Source: Mesorhizobium sp. M2A.F.Ca.ET.046.03.2.1 (GTDB lineage Bacteria; Pseudomonadota; Alphaproteobacteria; Rhizobiales; Rhizobiaceae). Taken from it: 64,000 nucleotides of DNA. Below the pieces are notes generated by a model, which did not search any database, was not told the DNA's origin, and saw nothing but the letters and a program-made list of their open reading frames with translations. Positions 1 through 8,666 of the stretch are shown here, one piece after another. The stretch lies in assembly GCF_003952425.1 (NCBI RefSeq), contig NZ_CP034449.1:2418001-2482000 (forward strand). Reading direction: 5' to 3'. Position numbers and translations under genes: made by a program. The stretch's first letter is position 1. Each line of letters starts with the position of its first letter.

Positions 1-45
1 CCTGGCCAAGGTCCATGGCGCGGCGGGCCAGCAACGAGGTTTTAG
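1..45 (+). CDS. 3' end of an unidentified upstream ORF, possibly the lasso precursor
   Basis: Reading from base 1, one frame stays open and ends at TAG 43-45, just before the B1 start at 47. It would give a C-terminal tail PGQGPWRGGPATRF. In lasso operons the small precursor gene usually sits directly upstream of the processing genes, so this tail could be the end of a core peptide. The tail contains no Asp or Glu, so the ring-closing acid would have to lie further upstream, outside the window. It could equally be the end of an unrelated gene, or non-coding. Confidence 0.3.
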   Translation, partial: PGQGPWRGGPATRF

Positions 46-46
46 C

Positions 47-346
47 ATGCACTGGAACCCTTCGGACCATGACCGCGTGGTCGCGACCGGCGAGGCGGTG
101 GCTTGTGAATTCGGTGCCGGATTGGCGCTGCTCCACCTCAAATCCAATGTCTATTACAGCCTGAACAGCGTCGGCGCCTTCATCTGGGAGCAGATCCAGG
201 AGCCGCGATCGGTCCTCGATGTCCGCAACGCCGTGCTTGCGCGCTACAATGTCGATGCCGAGCGCTGCAAGGCGGATGTCGAGGGCTTGCTGAAGGGGCT
301 GACCGAAGCAGGGCTTGCGAGGCTCCACAGTGAGGAACTGGTCTAA
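47..346 (+). CDS. Lasso peptide biosynthesis B1 protein (PqqD-like RiPP recognition element)
   Basis: The 99-residue product has the size and pattern of the PqqD fold: an N-terminal beta segment with the LLHLKSNVYYSLN stretch (about residues 27-39), then helices around GAFIWEQI and a C-terminal helix ending EAGLARL. In lasso pathways B1 binds the leader of the precursor and delivers it to the B2 protease. A GAGG at 36-39 lies seven bases before the ATG. The next gene starts after three bases, so B1 and B2 are probably co-translated. The assignment rests on fold pattern plus the neighbouring B2, C, kinase and D genes. Confidence 0.85.
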   Translation: MHWNPSDHDRVVATGEAVACEFGAGLALLHLKSNVYYSLNSVGAFIWEQIQEPRSVLDVRNAVLARYNVDAERCKADVEGLLKGLTEAGLARLHSEELV

Positions 347-451
347 AGCATGTCTCCCGAAAGTGGGGACCGGTTTCGGGATAAAGACATGCGTCAAATC
401 AAAGACCTAAAGCGCATGGAGCGAATCCGAAGGATCGCGACGCGCTTTAGG
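347..451 (+). repeat. Two-hairpin intergenic repeat (inverted copy) overlapping the start of B2
   Basis: On the minus strand this reads as an AAAGCGCGTCGCG...GCGCTTTA palindrome, the linker GGTCTTTGATTTGACGC, then a GCATGTC...GACATGC palindrome. It clearly aligns with the element at 41704-41806 (shared linker, shared AACCG...CACTT centre and matching arms). The B2 reading frame runs through it without a stop, so the repeat supplies the only ATG codons near the 5' end of B2 (350, 389 and 416). Confidence 0.8.
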
Positions 452-850
452 ATCCGCTCGCTGAGCGGCCGGGAGATGCTTTTTCTCGCGCACTGCCTGG
501 CGGTGGTGAGCGTGGTGCGGCTCGCGCTGACGCTTTCCTCCTACAACCGCGTCCGTGGCCTGATCACGCGGCTTGATGCGAGGCGCGATGCCGGCATCGC
601 CGACCTGCGGCGCGTCGCCTGGGGCGTTGCCGCCGCCGCGCGGCTGGTGCCGGGCGCCAGTTGCCTCACCCAGGCGCTGGCCGGGCAATATCTGCTCGCA
701 CGCCAGGGCAACGCCTCGAAGATCAGCATCGGCATCGAAAGGGGGACAGGCAGCGAACTCAGGGCGCATGCCTGGTTGATGAGCGGCAACCACATCGTGC
801 TTGGCGGCTCGATCAACGGATTTACCCACCTTGTCGACCATGGGTGTTGA
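350..850 (+). CDS. Lasso peptide biosynthesis B2 protein (transglutaminase-like leader protease)
   Basis: Residues from about 38 onward match the lasso B2 cysteine protease family: a hydrophobic helix (MLFLAHCLAVVSVVRLAL), the catalytic Cys in PGASCLTQAL (about residue 105), a KISIGIERG strand and the catalytic His in LRAHAWL. It should cut the leader from the precursor. The first ~34 residues are Arg/Lys-rich and are encoded by an intergenic repeat, so they are not ancestral B2 sequence. The start is uncertain: ATG at 350, 389 and 416 are all in frame and none has a good ribosome-binding site (the nearest GAGG is 332-335). The gene ends three bases before C. Confidence 0.85.
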   Translation: MSPESGDRFRDKDMRQIKDLKRMERIRRIATRFRIRSLSGREMLFLAHCLAVVSVVRLALTLSSYNRVRGLITRLDARRDAGIADLRRVAWGVAAAARLVPGASCLTQALAGQYLLARQGNASKISIGIERGTGSELRAHAWLMSGNHIVLGGSINGFTHLVDHGC

Positions 851-853
851 CCG

Positions 854-2767
854 ATGAGCGGCGTGGCCGGCATCATGCATATCGACAACGGCAGGCCCGC
901 CGCGGCCAGCGACATCCAGCAGATGCTTTCGCGCATGCGCCATCGTGCCCGCGACGGCAGCTCATGGCGGACGGAGGGCAGCGTGGCGCTCGGCCACGCC
1001 TGGCTCGACACGACCGGCGAGGACGGGCCCGGTCCGCTGGCGATGGCCGGCGGCAAGCTCGCCATCACCGCCGATTGCCGGCTGGACAATCGCGACGAGC
1101 TGCTGGCGCGGCTAGGCCTAAGCGACCGGTCGATTGCCGACGCGATGCTCATCATGCACGCCTACCTGAAATGGGGCGAGGCCTGTCCGACCTACCTGCT
1201 AGGCGACTTCGCCTTCGCGATATGGGACCGCGAGCGCCAGGCCCTGTTTTGCGCGCGCGACCATTTCGGCGTCAAACCCTTCTACTATCATTCGACCGCA
1301 AGGCGCTTTGCTTTCGCCTCCGAGATCGGGCCCATCCTGGCGCTGGACGGCGTCGGCAGGCGCCTCAGCGAGCACCAGATTTCCGGCTTTCTCGCCGGCC
1401 TGCCGGACGATTCCCAGGCCACGCCCTACGCCGAAATCTTCCGCTTGCCGGAGCGACACAGCATGATGGTGGCGGGCCACGGGATTGCGCTGCGGCGCTA
1501 CTGGCAGATCGAGCCGTCACAGCGGCCGCCGCGCGCTCACGCGGCCGAAGAATTCAGGCATCTCTTCGCGCAGTCGGTGGAGAACCGGATGCGTGGCACG
1601 TCGGCTGTCGGCGCCATGCTGAGCGGCGGCCTCGATTCATCCTCGATCACATGCCTTGCAAGCCTCAGGGCAGCGGCGACAGGCAACCCGAAGCTCAAGA
1701 CCTTCTCGCTGGTGTTCGACAAGGGCTCCTCCATGGACGAGAAGCCGTTCATCGATGCGGTGCTCGACGGCAATCCGCTCGACGCCGCGCTGATTGCCGT
1801 CGGCCATTACGCACCCTTCGCCGAGTTCGAGCGCATCCTGGAGGAGCAGGAAGGCACGTTCCTGGCGCCCGGCCTGTCCTTGACGCGCGACCTTTACCGG
1901 ACGGCGGGCGCAAAGGGCGTCAAGGTGCTGCTCGACGGACACGGCGGCGACGAGGTCGTCTCGCAGGGCCACGGACACCTTCACGAGCTCGCCAATGCCG
2001 GCAGATGGCTGAAGCTTTGGCGCGAGTTGCGCAGCGCGGCCAACACCTATGGCGACGGCATGCTTCCCCTCTATTTCAAGTTCCTGACCATCTATGGGCC
2101 GGCCTGGCGAATCGCCAGGATGAGGGCGGCGGCCAAACGCCTTGTCCGCAAAGTGCGGCGCGGGCCGGCGCAGGCGCCACGCGCCGCCTGGGCGGGTCTG
2201 GTCAATCCGGATCTTGCCGGGCGCACCGATCTTACCGAGCGCTTTCATCGCAGCGGCTACATGCCCGCCGCCGTCAGCGCCAGCGAAGCGCTGACGCATC
2301 GCTGGCTTCTGTCGACCGGGCTGGTGCCGCACGCTTTCGAAGTGCTCGACAAGGCCGCCGCCAATTTCGGCGTCGAGCCGCGCTATCCGTTCTGGGACAA
2401 GCCGCTCGTCGAATTCTGCCTGGCGCTGCCCGGCGAGGAAAAGCTCAAGGACGGTTTTGGCCGCCATGTGCTGCGCCGGGCCATGCAAGGCGTTCTGCCG
2501 CCGGCCGTGCAATGGCGGCGCGACAAGATCGATTTCACCGCCAACCTGGTCAATGGCATGCTCGGCAATCACCGCGAGCTTCTGGACAGGCTGCTTATAT
2601 CGGACAGCGAGCGGATCGCGCCCTATGTGAACCTGCCTGCAGTGGCCGCGGTCTATGACCGGATGCTGCGCCAGCCCGAGCAGGCGACCCTGCCGGACGT
2701 GCAGCATGTCTGGCGCGCGGTTTCGCTGTCGCTGTGGCTGCGGCAAGTTGAGGGAAACCCCGCATGA
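854..2767 (+). CDS. Lasso peptide cyclase C (asparagine synthetase-like macrolactam synthetase)
   Basis: The 637-residue protein has an N-terminal class II glutamine amidotransferase-like domain (residues 1 to about 200, starting MSGVAGIMHI) and a C-terminal ATP-pyrophosphatase domain with the PP-loop MLSGGLDSSS at about residue 255. In lasso pathways this enzyme adenylates the Asp/Glu side chain and joins it to the new N-terminus. The catalytic Cys2 of true glutamine-hydrolysing enzymes is Ser here, which fits a cyclase that needs no ammonia. The TGA overlaps the kinase start by four bases, indicating translational coupling. Confidence 0.9.
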   Translation: MSGVAGIMHIDNGRPAAASDIQQMLSRMRHRARDGSSWRTEGSVALGHAWLDTTGEDGPGPLAMAGGKLAITADCRLDNRDELLARLGLSDRSIADAMLIMHAYLKWGEACPTYLLGDFAFAIWDRERQALFCARDHFGVKPFYYHSTARRFAFASEIGPILALDGVGRRLSEHQISGFLAGLPDDSQATPYAEIFRLPERHSMMVAGHGIALRRYWQIEPSQRPPRAHAAEEFRHLFAQSVENRMRGTSAVGAMLSGGLDSSSITCLASLRAAATGNPKLKTFSLVFDKGSSMDEKPFIDAVLDGNPLDAALIAVGHYAPFAEFERILEEQEGTFLAPGLSLTRDLYRTAGAKGVKVLLDGHGGDEVVSQGHGHLHELANAGRWLKLWRELRSAANTYGDGMLPLYFKFLTIYGPAWRIARMRAAAKRLVRKVRRGPAQAPRAAWAGLVNPDLAGRTDLTERFHRSGYMPAAVSASEALTHRWLLSTGLVPHAFEVLDKAAANFGVEPRYPFWDKPLVEFCLALPGEEKLKDGFGRHVLRRAMQGVLPPAVQWRRDKIDFTANLVNGMLGNHRELLDRLLISDSERIAPYVNLPAVAAVYDRMLRQPEQATLPDVQHVWRAVSLSLWLRQVEGNPA

Positions 2768-3735
2768 ACCTTCCGATCGCTTCCCTTGCGCGATCCGAGC
2801 CGCAAACGGCGGCGGCGAGCGGACGTGTCCGCCGTTTCTACAAGGCCTACGGGCTGGTGATCGGCTCCGAAGTGACCTTGCCGGAGCTGGAGCCGACGCG
2901 CCCGGCGACACCGGATCTGGAGATCGCGGTGGGGCGGGTCGATTTTCCCGGCCAGGCATCCCGGGACGCCACCGCCTTCCGGTTCGAGCCGACGCGCCAG
3001 TATCTTTCCTGGCAGGCGGTCGGCACGTTCTTGATCAGCGGCAACCGCATCGATGTCGATCCCGCGCCAGGGGTCGACGATCCGCTGCTCGCCTTTCCGC
3101 TGCTCGGGCCGGTGATGGCGCTCGCCCTGCATCAGCGCGGGCTGCTCGTCCTGCATGCCAGCGCCATTGAAGTCGACGGCAAGAGCGTGATCTTCATGGG
3201 CGACAAGGGCGCCGGCAAATCGACCACGGCAGGCGCGATGATCCGCGCCGGCCATCGACTGCTCACCGACGATGTCGTGGCGCTGGATTTGTCCGACCCG
3301 GACCGGCCGATGATCCTGCCCGGATTCCCGCAGCTCAAGCTTGCGGCGGACGCGGCCGGCGCCATTCGCCTCGAGCAGGCGGAGGTGCGCCCGCAGGTGC
3401 ATCCGCAGATCGACAAGGCGCAGCATCGGCTGCGTGACGGATTTGCGGTCGAAGCGGTGCCGGTGTCGCGCATCTATGTGCTCGAGCGGGGCGTGCGGGC
3501 GGCTATCTCCCCGCTGTCCGGCGCAGCCGCGCTGCCGGCGATCATCAAATTCTCGTATATCACGCGGTTCGGCCGGCAGGCGCTGCCGGGCGATTTCGCC
3601 TCGATGCATCTCAGCCAATGCGCACAGATCGCCGGACGGGTCGGCGTCAGCCGACTGGAAGTGCCGGCCGGACTCGACCGGATCGACGAAGCGGTCGCCG
3701 CGATCGATACCGACTTGGCGTCCGGGACAAGGTGA
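2764..3735 (+). CDS. HPr kinase-like protein of the lasso cluster (putative peptide-tailoring kinase)
   Basis: The 323-residue product contains a P-loop GDKGAGKST (about residues 146-154) after LVLHASAIEVDGKSVIFMG and a following LLTDDVVALD segment, as in HprK-related kinases. In some lasso clusters (for example the paeninodin type) such kinases phosphorylate the C-terminal residue of the precursor; that role here is inferred from context. It lacks the N-terminal domain of genuine HprK and no PTS gene is nearby. The ATG overlaps the stop of C (ATGA), and the exporter gene follows after eight bases. Confidence 0.8.
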   Translation: MNLPIASLARSEPQTAAASGRVRRFYKAYGLVIGSEVTLPELEPTRPATPDLEIAVGRVDFPGQASRDATAFRFEPTRQYLSWQAVGTFLISGNRIDVDPAPGVDDPLLAFPLLGPVMALALHQRGLLVLHASAIEVDGKSVIFMGDKGAGKSTTAGAMIRAGHRLLTDDVVALDLSDPDRPMILPGFPQLKLAADAAGAIRLEQAEVRPQVHPQIDKAQHRLRDGFAVEAVPVSRIYVLERGVRAAISPLSGAAALPAIIKFSYITRFGRQALPGDFASMHLSQCAQIAGRVGVSRLEVPAGLDRIDEAVAAIDTDLASGTR

Positions 3736-3743
3736 GCCGGGAC

Positions 3744-5639
3744 ATGAGCTGGTCCTCGAAGCTTCGCCTGTCGCTGTTGCGGGACATCACCGGCTTCGGC
3801 GCCATGATGGCGCATGTCGGCGGGCGACGCACCGCGACGGCGCTGACCTTCCTGATCCTGGGCAGCCTCACCGAAGGCATCTCGATCCTGCTGCTCGTCC
3901 CGCTGCTGCGCCTGATCGGCAGGGCCGAACAGGATTACGCAGTTCGACTGCCGGAAGCCTTGCATTGGCTGGTGCCCGGCGGAACGCTGTCGCTGGCCAC
4001 CGTGCTCTGCCTGCTTGTCGCGCTGGTGGCGCTGCAGGCGATTTTCAACCGCTTCAAGTCGGTCTACATGGCGCGGCTGCTCTACGATTTCGTCAACCGC
4101 GTGCGCATGAACCTGTTCGAAAGCATCGGCCGGGCGCGCTGGGGTGTTTTCACCCGCATCCGCAGCTCCGATCTCGACCACGCACTGAACGGCGACGTCG
4201 ACCGCGTGCAGGTAGCCGCCTTCTCGCTGCTGATGCTCACGCAGGCGACATTGCTCCTGACCGGCTATCTCGTGGTCTCGCTGTTCATCTCGCCGGTGAT
4301 GACGTCCTTCGCCATCCTCATCGGCCTGGTGCTGCTGGTTGCGCTGCAGCCGTTCCGGGCACGCGCCAGCGCCTATGGCCGCACGCTGACCGGCAACCGC
4401 CAGGACCAGTATCGCACGGTCTCCGAGTTTCTCGGCGGCATCAAGGTCGCCAAGAGCCTCAATGTCGAGGCGAGCTATTTCGCCGAGCTCGGCGCGACGC
4501 TGGACAGGATGAAGGCCGACAACATCACCTTTGTCCGCAACTCTTCACTCGGCACCGCCCTGTTCCAGATGGCGAGCGTGATCGGGCTCAGCCTCTTCAT
4601 CTACATCGCGCTGGTCCGCTTCCACCTTTCGCTTGCCGAGATCGTCGTGCTGCTCCTGGTCTTCATGCGGGTCGCGCCGCGCTTCATGGACATGCAGCTT
4701 CAAACCCAGCAGGTGCTGATCAACCTGCCGGCCTACGCTTCGATGCAAGCCCTTCAGGCCCGCTTCGACGCCGAGCGCGAGCCGACCCAAGGCGTGGCCG
4801 AACGAGGCGCGAGACTGTCGCTCGAGACCGGCCTCAACATCCGCGAGGTATCGTTCGCCTATGGCGAGGGTGACGCAAGACCGGTGGTCAGCGATATCAC
4901 CTTCGATCTGCCTGCCGGCAAGGTGACGGCGCTGATCGGCCCTTCCGGTTCCGGCAAGAGCACGATCGCCGACATGCTGCTCGGCCTGCTCGAACCCACC
5001 AGCGGCCGGATCCTGGCCGACGGCGTGGAAATCACCGCGCAGAATCGCAGGGCGTGGCGCGATCAGGTTGCCTATGTACCGCAGGATGTGTTCCTGCTGC
5101 ATGACACGATCGCCGCCAATCTTCGTCTTGCCGCGCCTGGGGTCAGCGACGAGGAGCTATGGGCGGCCCTGCGCAACGCCCATGCGGCCGATTTCGTGGA
5201 ACGGCTGGCATCGCGGCTCGATACGGTGGTGGGCGACCGCGGTGTCCGGCTCTCCGGCGGCGAGCGGCAGCGCATCGCCTTGGCGCGGGCGCTGCTGCGC
5301 AAGCCGTCGCTGCTCATCCTCGACGAGGCGACGAGCGCGCTCGACTGGCAGAACCAGTCGCTGATCGCGCAATCGATCGAGGCTTTGCGCGGCCGGATGA
5401 CGATTTTGACCATCGCGCATCGGCCGTCGATGATCGCCTTCGCCGACTGGGTCGTGGCCATCGAGAACGGGCGCATCGTCGAGGTCGGACAATACCGGCG
5501 GCTGAAGGCAAAAGCCGGCAGCCGGCTGGCCAGGATGCTGTCGGGCGAGCAGGCCGAGCGCGACAGCGCGCCCCCGGCCGAGGCCGGATTGGTCCCGGCG
5601 CCGTTCGAACGGTCAGTGGAGGCTGCGTCTGGCGCTTAG
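3744..5639 (+). CDS. ABC exporter of the lasso cluster (D protein, fused TMD-NBD)
   Basis: The 631-residue protein has about six membrane segments in the first 300 residues and an ATPase domain with Walker A GPSGSGKST (about residue 398), signature LSGGERQRIALARAL, Walker B LLILDEATSALD and an H-loop in TIAHRPS. This is the layout of lasso D exporters, which secrete the peptide and give self-immunity. No peptidase C39 domain is present. ATG 3744 is preceded by AAGGTGA at 3728-3734; a GTG at 3732, overlapping the kinase stop, is an alternative. The 3' end overlaps the convergent exoX-like gene by 27 bases. Confidence 0.88.
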   Translation: MSWSSKLRLSLLRDITGFGAMMAHVGGRRTATALTFLILGSLTEGISILLLVPLLRLIGRAEQDYAVRLPEALHWLVPGGTLSLATVLCLLVALVALQAIFNRFKSVYMARLLYDFVNRVRMNLFESIGRARWGVFTRIRSSDLDHALNGDVDRVQVAAFSLLMLTQATLLLTGYLVVSLFISPVMTSFAILIGLVLLVALQPFRARASAYGRTLTGNRQDQYRTVSEFLGGIKVAKSLNVEASYFAELGATLDRMKADNITFVRNSSLGTALFQMASVIGLSLFIYIALVRFHLSLAEIVVLLLVFMRVAPRFMDMQLQTQQVLINLPAYASMQALQARFDAEREPTQGVAERGARLSLETGLNIREVSFAYGEGDARPVVSDITFDLPAGKVTALIGPSGSGKSTIADMLLGLLEPTSGRILADGVEITAQNRRAWRDQVAYVPQDVFLLHDTIAANLRLAAPGVSDEELWAALRNAHAADFVERLASRLDTVVGDRGVRLSGGERQRIALARALLRKPSLLILDEATSALDWQNQSLIAQSIEALRGRMTILTIAHRPSMIAFADWVVAIENGRIVEVGQYRRLKAKAGSRLARMLSGEQAERDSAPPAEAGLVPAPFERSVEAASGA

Positions 5640-5885
5640 CTTTTCGCCGTCGGCGACCTTGTTCAGGATTGCCCCGCGGTCGGCTTCGCGGATCTTGTCG
5701 GCCGAAGTCGGCGTTGCCCTGCCGATCATGGCAAAGACCAGAAGGAAATAGCCTGCCTGAATGATCACGGCGCAAACGATGGCACGCAAGAGGATGGTGC
5801 CCGCCGACGCGCCGTCGAAATAAGACCAGCCGATGACGATCGCCAGCGCGAACATCATGCCTATGATGAATTTTGGCAGAGACAT
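5613..5885 (-). CDS. exoX: ExoX/SyrA-family exopolysaccharide regulator (small membrane protein)
   Basis: The product starts MSLPKFIIGMMFALAIVIGW, has two hydrophobic segments, and continues VICAVIIQAGYFLLV, the pattern of rhizobial ExoX/PsiA/SyrA proteins. In Sinorhizobium, ExoX restrains succinoglycan synthesis at the level of ExoY. Here too it sits divergently next to exoY. The second Met (5885) is preferred because it matches the family N-terminus; the ORF itself opens ten codons earlier, at 5915. About 90 residues is normal for the family. Confidence 0.82.
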   Translation of the reverse strand: MSLPKFIIGMMFALAIVIGWSYFDGASAGTILLRAIVCAVIIQAGYFLLVFAMIGRATPTSADKIREADRGAILNKVADGEKLSARRSLH

Positions 5886-6491
5886 GTTCGCCGGCCTCTC
5901 AACCGAGACGAGCATGCAGAAGCTGCGACTTACCCACCCGCGTAACTCCCCGTTGCGCCAAAGAGCTCTTTCTGGCTGCCCAATCCGGCCGGTTGCTTCC
6001 GGCCTTCCTTACCCATGCAGACTATGACAGGAACAATTTGCGACTCTATTAAGGCGGGCTGATCGGAGCAAGGCCCGGCAGGTATGGTTTCCAATGATTT
6101 TACGAGATCGACTCTGCCATGCTGCGTCGCACACTGCGGCTTGAGCGGCTATTCAATGCCGCTCTTCTCGGCTCAGTAAAATCCGCGACTTTGAATAGTA
6201 TTTTACCTGAATAACTTACCGTTGCGAGTGCTTCCGGCGCCATGCAACCGCGTTTCGTCTGCAGCAAAGAACGAACTGTCCAAAAAGGCCTGAAAGGCGG
6301 ACTACATTTTCCTGGTTTTCTGTCACCTTGTCATAAACGCGCCACAAAGGTGAAAATTTGGGCAGGGAAGGTTTATTATTTAGTCAATTCATGACGTGAA
6401 CATTTCGGCGCGATGGGAAATTGTGTGTTGCGCTGCAGCATTTTTTTGATATCTTGCCGTAAACCATCCGTTCAACGTATGGAGCTTCTGC
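5886..6491. promoter_or_regulatory. Long divergent intergenic region between exoX and exoY
   Basis: About 600 bases without a convincing coding region. The part next to exoY (about 6330-6460) is clearly AT-richer than its surroundings, with runs such as GTTTATTATTTAG and CATTTTTTTGATAT, which would suit regulators that bind AT-rich DNA (MucR or ChvI types are known on rhizobial exo genes). I see no unambiguous promoter hexamers or long inverted repeat. Confidence 0.5.
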
Positions 6492-7169
6492 ATGAGGGAT
6501 GTCGCCAAGTCGGCTAATGCGGGTTTTGCGCAGGTCGGCGTTGATTTTCCACCCCCCATCGGCGGTCTGCTCAAACGCAGCTTCGATATCGTCGGTTCCC
6601 TGTCAGGGCTGGTTCTGCTCAGCCCGCTTTTCCTGCTGGTCGCCTTGCTGGTCAAGCTTTCGGACAACGGTCCGATCTTCTACGGCCACAAGCGAATCGG
6701 CCGTGGCGGCAGGATTTTCTCCTGCCTCAAATTCCGCACCATGGTGCCGGACGGCGAGCGCGTGCTTGCCGCCTATCTGGCGGCCAATCCGGAGGCCAAC
6801 GCCGAATGGATCGCGACGCGCAAGCTGAAGAACGATCCGCGCGTCACCCGCGTCGGCGCGGTGCTTCGCAAGCTCAGCCTCGACGAGCTGCCGCAGATCC
6901 TCAACATCCTGCAGGGTGACATGAGCCTTGTCGGCCCGCGCCCGGTCGTGCGCGACGAGCTGGAAATCTATGGCAGCGCCGCCGTCTATTACCTGAAGTC
7001 ACGTCCGGGTCTCACCGGGCTGTGGCAGGTGAGCGGCCGCAACGACGTATCCTATGACACGCGGGTCGCCTTCGATCGCCATTATGTCGAGAACTGGTCA
7101 TTGTTCGAGGACATTCGCATCATCTTCAAGACAGTTCCTGCCGTGTGGATGTCGCGCGGCAGCTATTGA
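6492..7169 (+). CDS. exoY: ExoY-type undecaprenyl-phosphate sugar-1-phosphate transferase
   Basis: The 225-residue protein has the bacterial sugar transferase layout: a membrane segment (about residues 33-55, [20 protein letters not shown]), [18 protein letters not shown], then [27 protein letters not shown] and [12 protein letters not shown]. ExoY starts succinoglycan synthesis by moving galactose-1-phosphate onto undecaprenyl phosphate at the inner membrane. GGAG at 6481-6484 precedes the ATG by seven bases. It heads a plus-strand run exoY-exoF-exoZ-exoQ and is divergent from its presumed regulator exoX. Confidence 0.9.
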   Translation: MRDVAKSANAGFAQVGVDFPPPIGGLLKRSFDIVGSLSGLVLLSPLFLLVALLVKLSDNGPIFYGHKRIGRGGRIFSCLKFRTMVPDGERVLAAYLAANPEANAEWIATRKLKNDPRVTRVGAVLRKLSLDELPQILNILQGDMSLVGPRPVVRDELEIYGSAAVYYLKSRPGLTGLWQVSGRNDVSYDTRVAFDRHYVENWSLFEDIRIIFKTVPAVWMSRGSY

Positions 7170-7242
7170 CCGGCACTATCGACCAACAGGCCTGCCCCGC
7201 GGCAACCGGGGTAGGCATCCGGCAGTGATCTCATTCGGGCGG

Positions 7243-8547
7243 ATGGGGCCAAAGCGGATCGGAAACGTTCATTTGACAAAAGACCTCTTCGGACTGTCTT
7301 TCGCCTGCAGTCTCATATCTCGGACACCAGCCCGCGTCGCGGGCTTCTTGCTTGCGGCGTCACTGGCCATGCCGCAATTCGCCGCCGCCGGCGACTATCA
7401 GCTCGGCCCGCAGGACAAGCTCAACATCCGCGTCGCCGAATGGCAGACGGTCGACGGCACGTTCCGCGACTGGTCGGCCGTCAATGGCGAATATTCGGTC
7501 GGTCCGGGCGGGACGCTCTCGGTGCCGTTCGTCGGCGACATGCAGGCCGCCGGCAAGACGACGGCCGAGATCGCCTCGGCGATCGGGCTCGCGCTGCAGC
7601 GTAAGCTAGCGCTGCCCGACAAGCCGGAAGCCTCGGTCGAGATGGCGCAGTTCCGGCCGTTCTACATTTCGGGTGAAGTCCAGAATCCCGGCCAGTTTCC
7701 CTTCGTGCCCGATCTGACGGTGCTCAAGGCAATCAGCATCGCCGGCGGCATTCGGCGCAATGCCGACAACGGCCCGCAGATCGAAAAGGATCTGATCACC
7801 GCCAAGGGCAGCTATGACATCTATGACGACCAGCGCTTACGGCTGATGGTCAGGCGAGCCCGCATCGACGCCGACCTGGCGGGGAAAACGACTTTCGAGG
7901 TGCCTCAGGAAATCCAGGGCGATTCGAGATTGCCGACCATCGTCGCCGACGAAACGGCGATCCTGGTTTCCGACCAGAAGTCGCTGAAGCTGAAGCTCGA
8001 TGCGCTCGACCAGTTGAAGGGTGTTCTGCAGTCGGAAATCGAATCGCTGCAAAAGAAGATCGCCAACCAGCAGAAGCAGGTCGATCTGGCGGAGCAGCAG
8101 GCAAACAGCATCGGTCCGCTGGCGCAGAAAGGCCTGATTGCCAATGCGAGATTGCTTTCCTCGCAGCAGACGGTCGCCGACCTGCAAGGCAAGATCCTGG
8201 ACTACGAGACGGCTATCCTCACCGCCAAGCAGTCGATCAGCAAGGCAGAGCAGGACGCCATCGATGCCCGTAACACGCTGGGTTCGAGCCTCACCGCCGA
8301 TCGGCAGCAAACGGAGACGAACCTCAACGAGGCGGCCTTGAGGGTCGGCATGCAGAAGGGCCTGATCGCTCAGGCGTCGGATCCAGCAACGACTGCCGCT
8401 CTCACCGGCAGTCAAGAACCGCCCCTGCTCTATTCGCTGGTGCGGGTCGCCGACGGCAAGACGAGCGAGATCGAGGCCAAGGAAGACACGCCTGTGCTGC
8501 CGGGCGACGTGATCAAGGTGAAGCTGGCGCCGACGACCAGCCAATAG
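7243..8547 (+). CDS. exoF: ExoF-type outer-membrane polysaccharide export protein
   Basis: From ATG 7243 the product is 434 residues: a cationic N-terminus, a signal-like hydrophobic stretch (VAGFLLAASLAMPQFAAAG), a polysaccharide export domain beginning DYQLGPQDKLNIRVAEW, an SLBB-like segment (FYISGEVQNPGQFPFVPDLTVLKAI), a long alpha-helical coiled-coil region (about residues 240-370) and a C-terminal beta part. Sinorhizobium ExoF has the same architecture and similar length. It acts in the periplasm and outer membrane during export of the polymer. The open frame runs upstream into exoY, but there it is out of phase with real coding; TTG 7273 is another possible start. Confidence 0.87.
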   Translation: MGPKRIGNVHLTKDLFGLSFACSLISRTPARVAGFLLAASLAMPQFAAAGDYQLGPQDKLNIRVAEWQTVDGTFRDWSAVNGEYSVGPGGTLSVPFVGDMQAAGKTTAEIASAIGLALQRKLALPDKPEASVEMAQFRPFYISGEVQNPGQFPFVPDLTVLKAISIAGGIRRNADNGPQIEKDLITAKGSYDIYDDQRLRLMVRRARIDADLAGKTTFEVPQEIQGDSRLPTIVADETAILVSDQKSLKLKLDALDQLKGVLQSEIESLQKKIANQQKQVDLAEQQANSIGPLAQKGLIANARLLSSQQTVADLQGKILDYETAILTAKQSISKAEQDAIDARNTLGSSLTADRQQTETNLNEAALRVGMQKGLIAQASDPATTAALTGSQEPPLLYSLVRVADGKTSEIEAKEDTPVLPGDVIKVKLAPTTSQ

Positions 8548-8666
8548 CGTCGCCGGCCACGGCTTGCACGCAGCGAACCGAGGAACGGAGGCGGGAGGGA
8601 CACGTCAGGCTCGTCCGCGTCACGGCGGGGGCGGGCGATCTGTTTTGGACCGCTTGAAGGCATAAC

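Noticed and set aside
661..2658. A 665-codon plus-strand open frame overlapping the lasso cyclase gene
   Set aside because: Arg/Ala/Gly-rich shadow of the C gene in another frame; the 854-2767 frame has a complete family match.
1637..3618. Long minus-strand open frames opposite the lasso C and kinase genes
   Set aside because: Antisense shadows of GC-rich coding sequence with no recognisable domain, and the plus-strand genes are clear.
5833..6027. Short plus-strand ORF across exoX and the exo intergenic region
   Set aside because: Low-quality composition and overlap with the exoX-like gene on the other strand; no ribosome-binding site.
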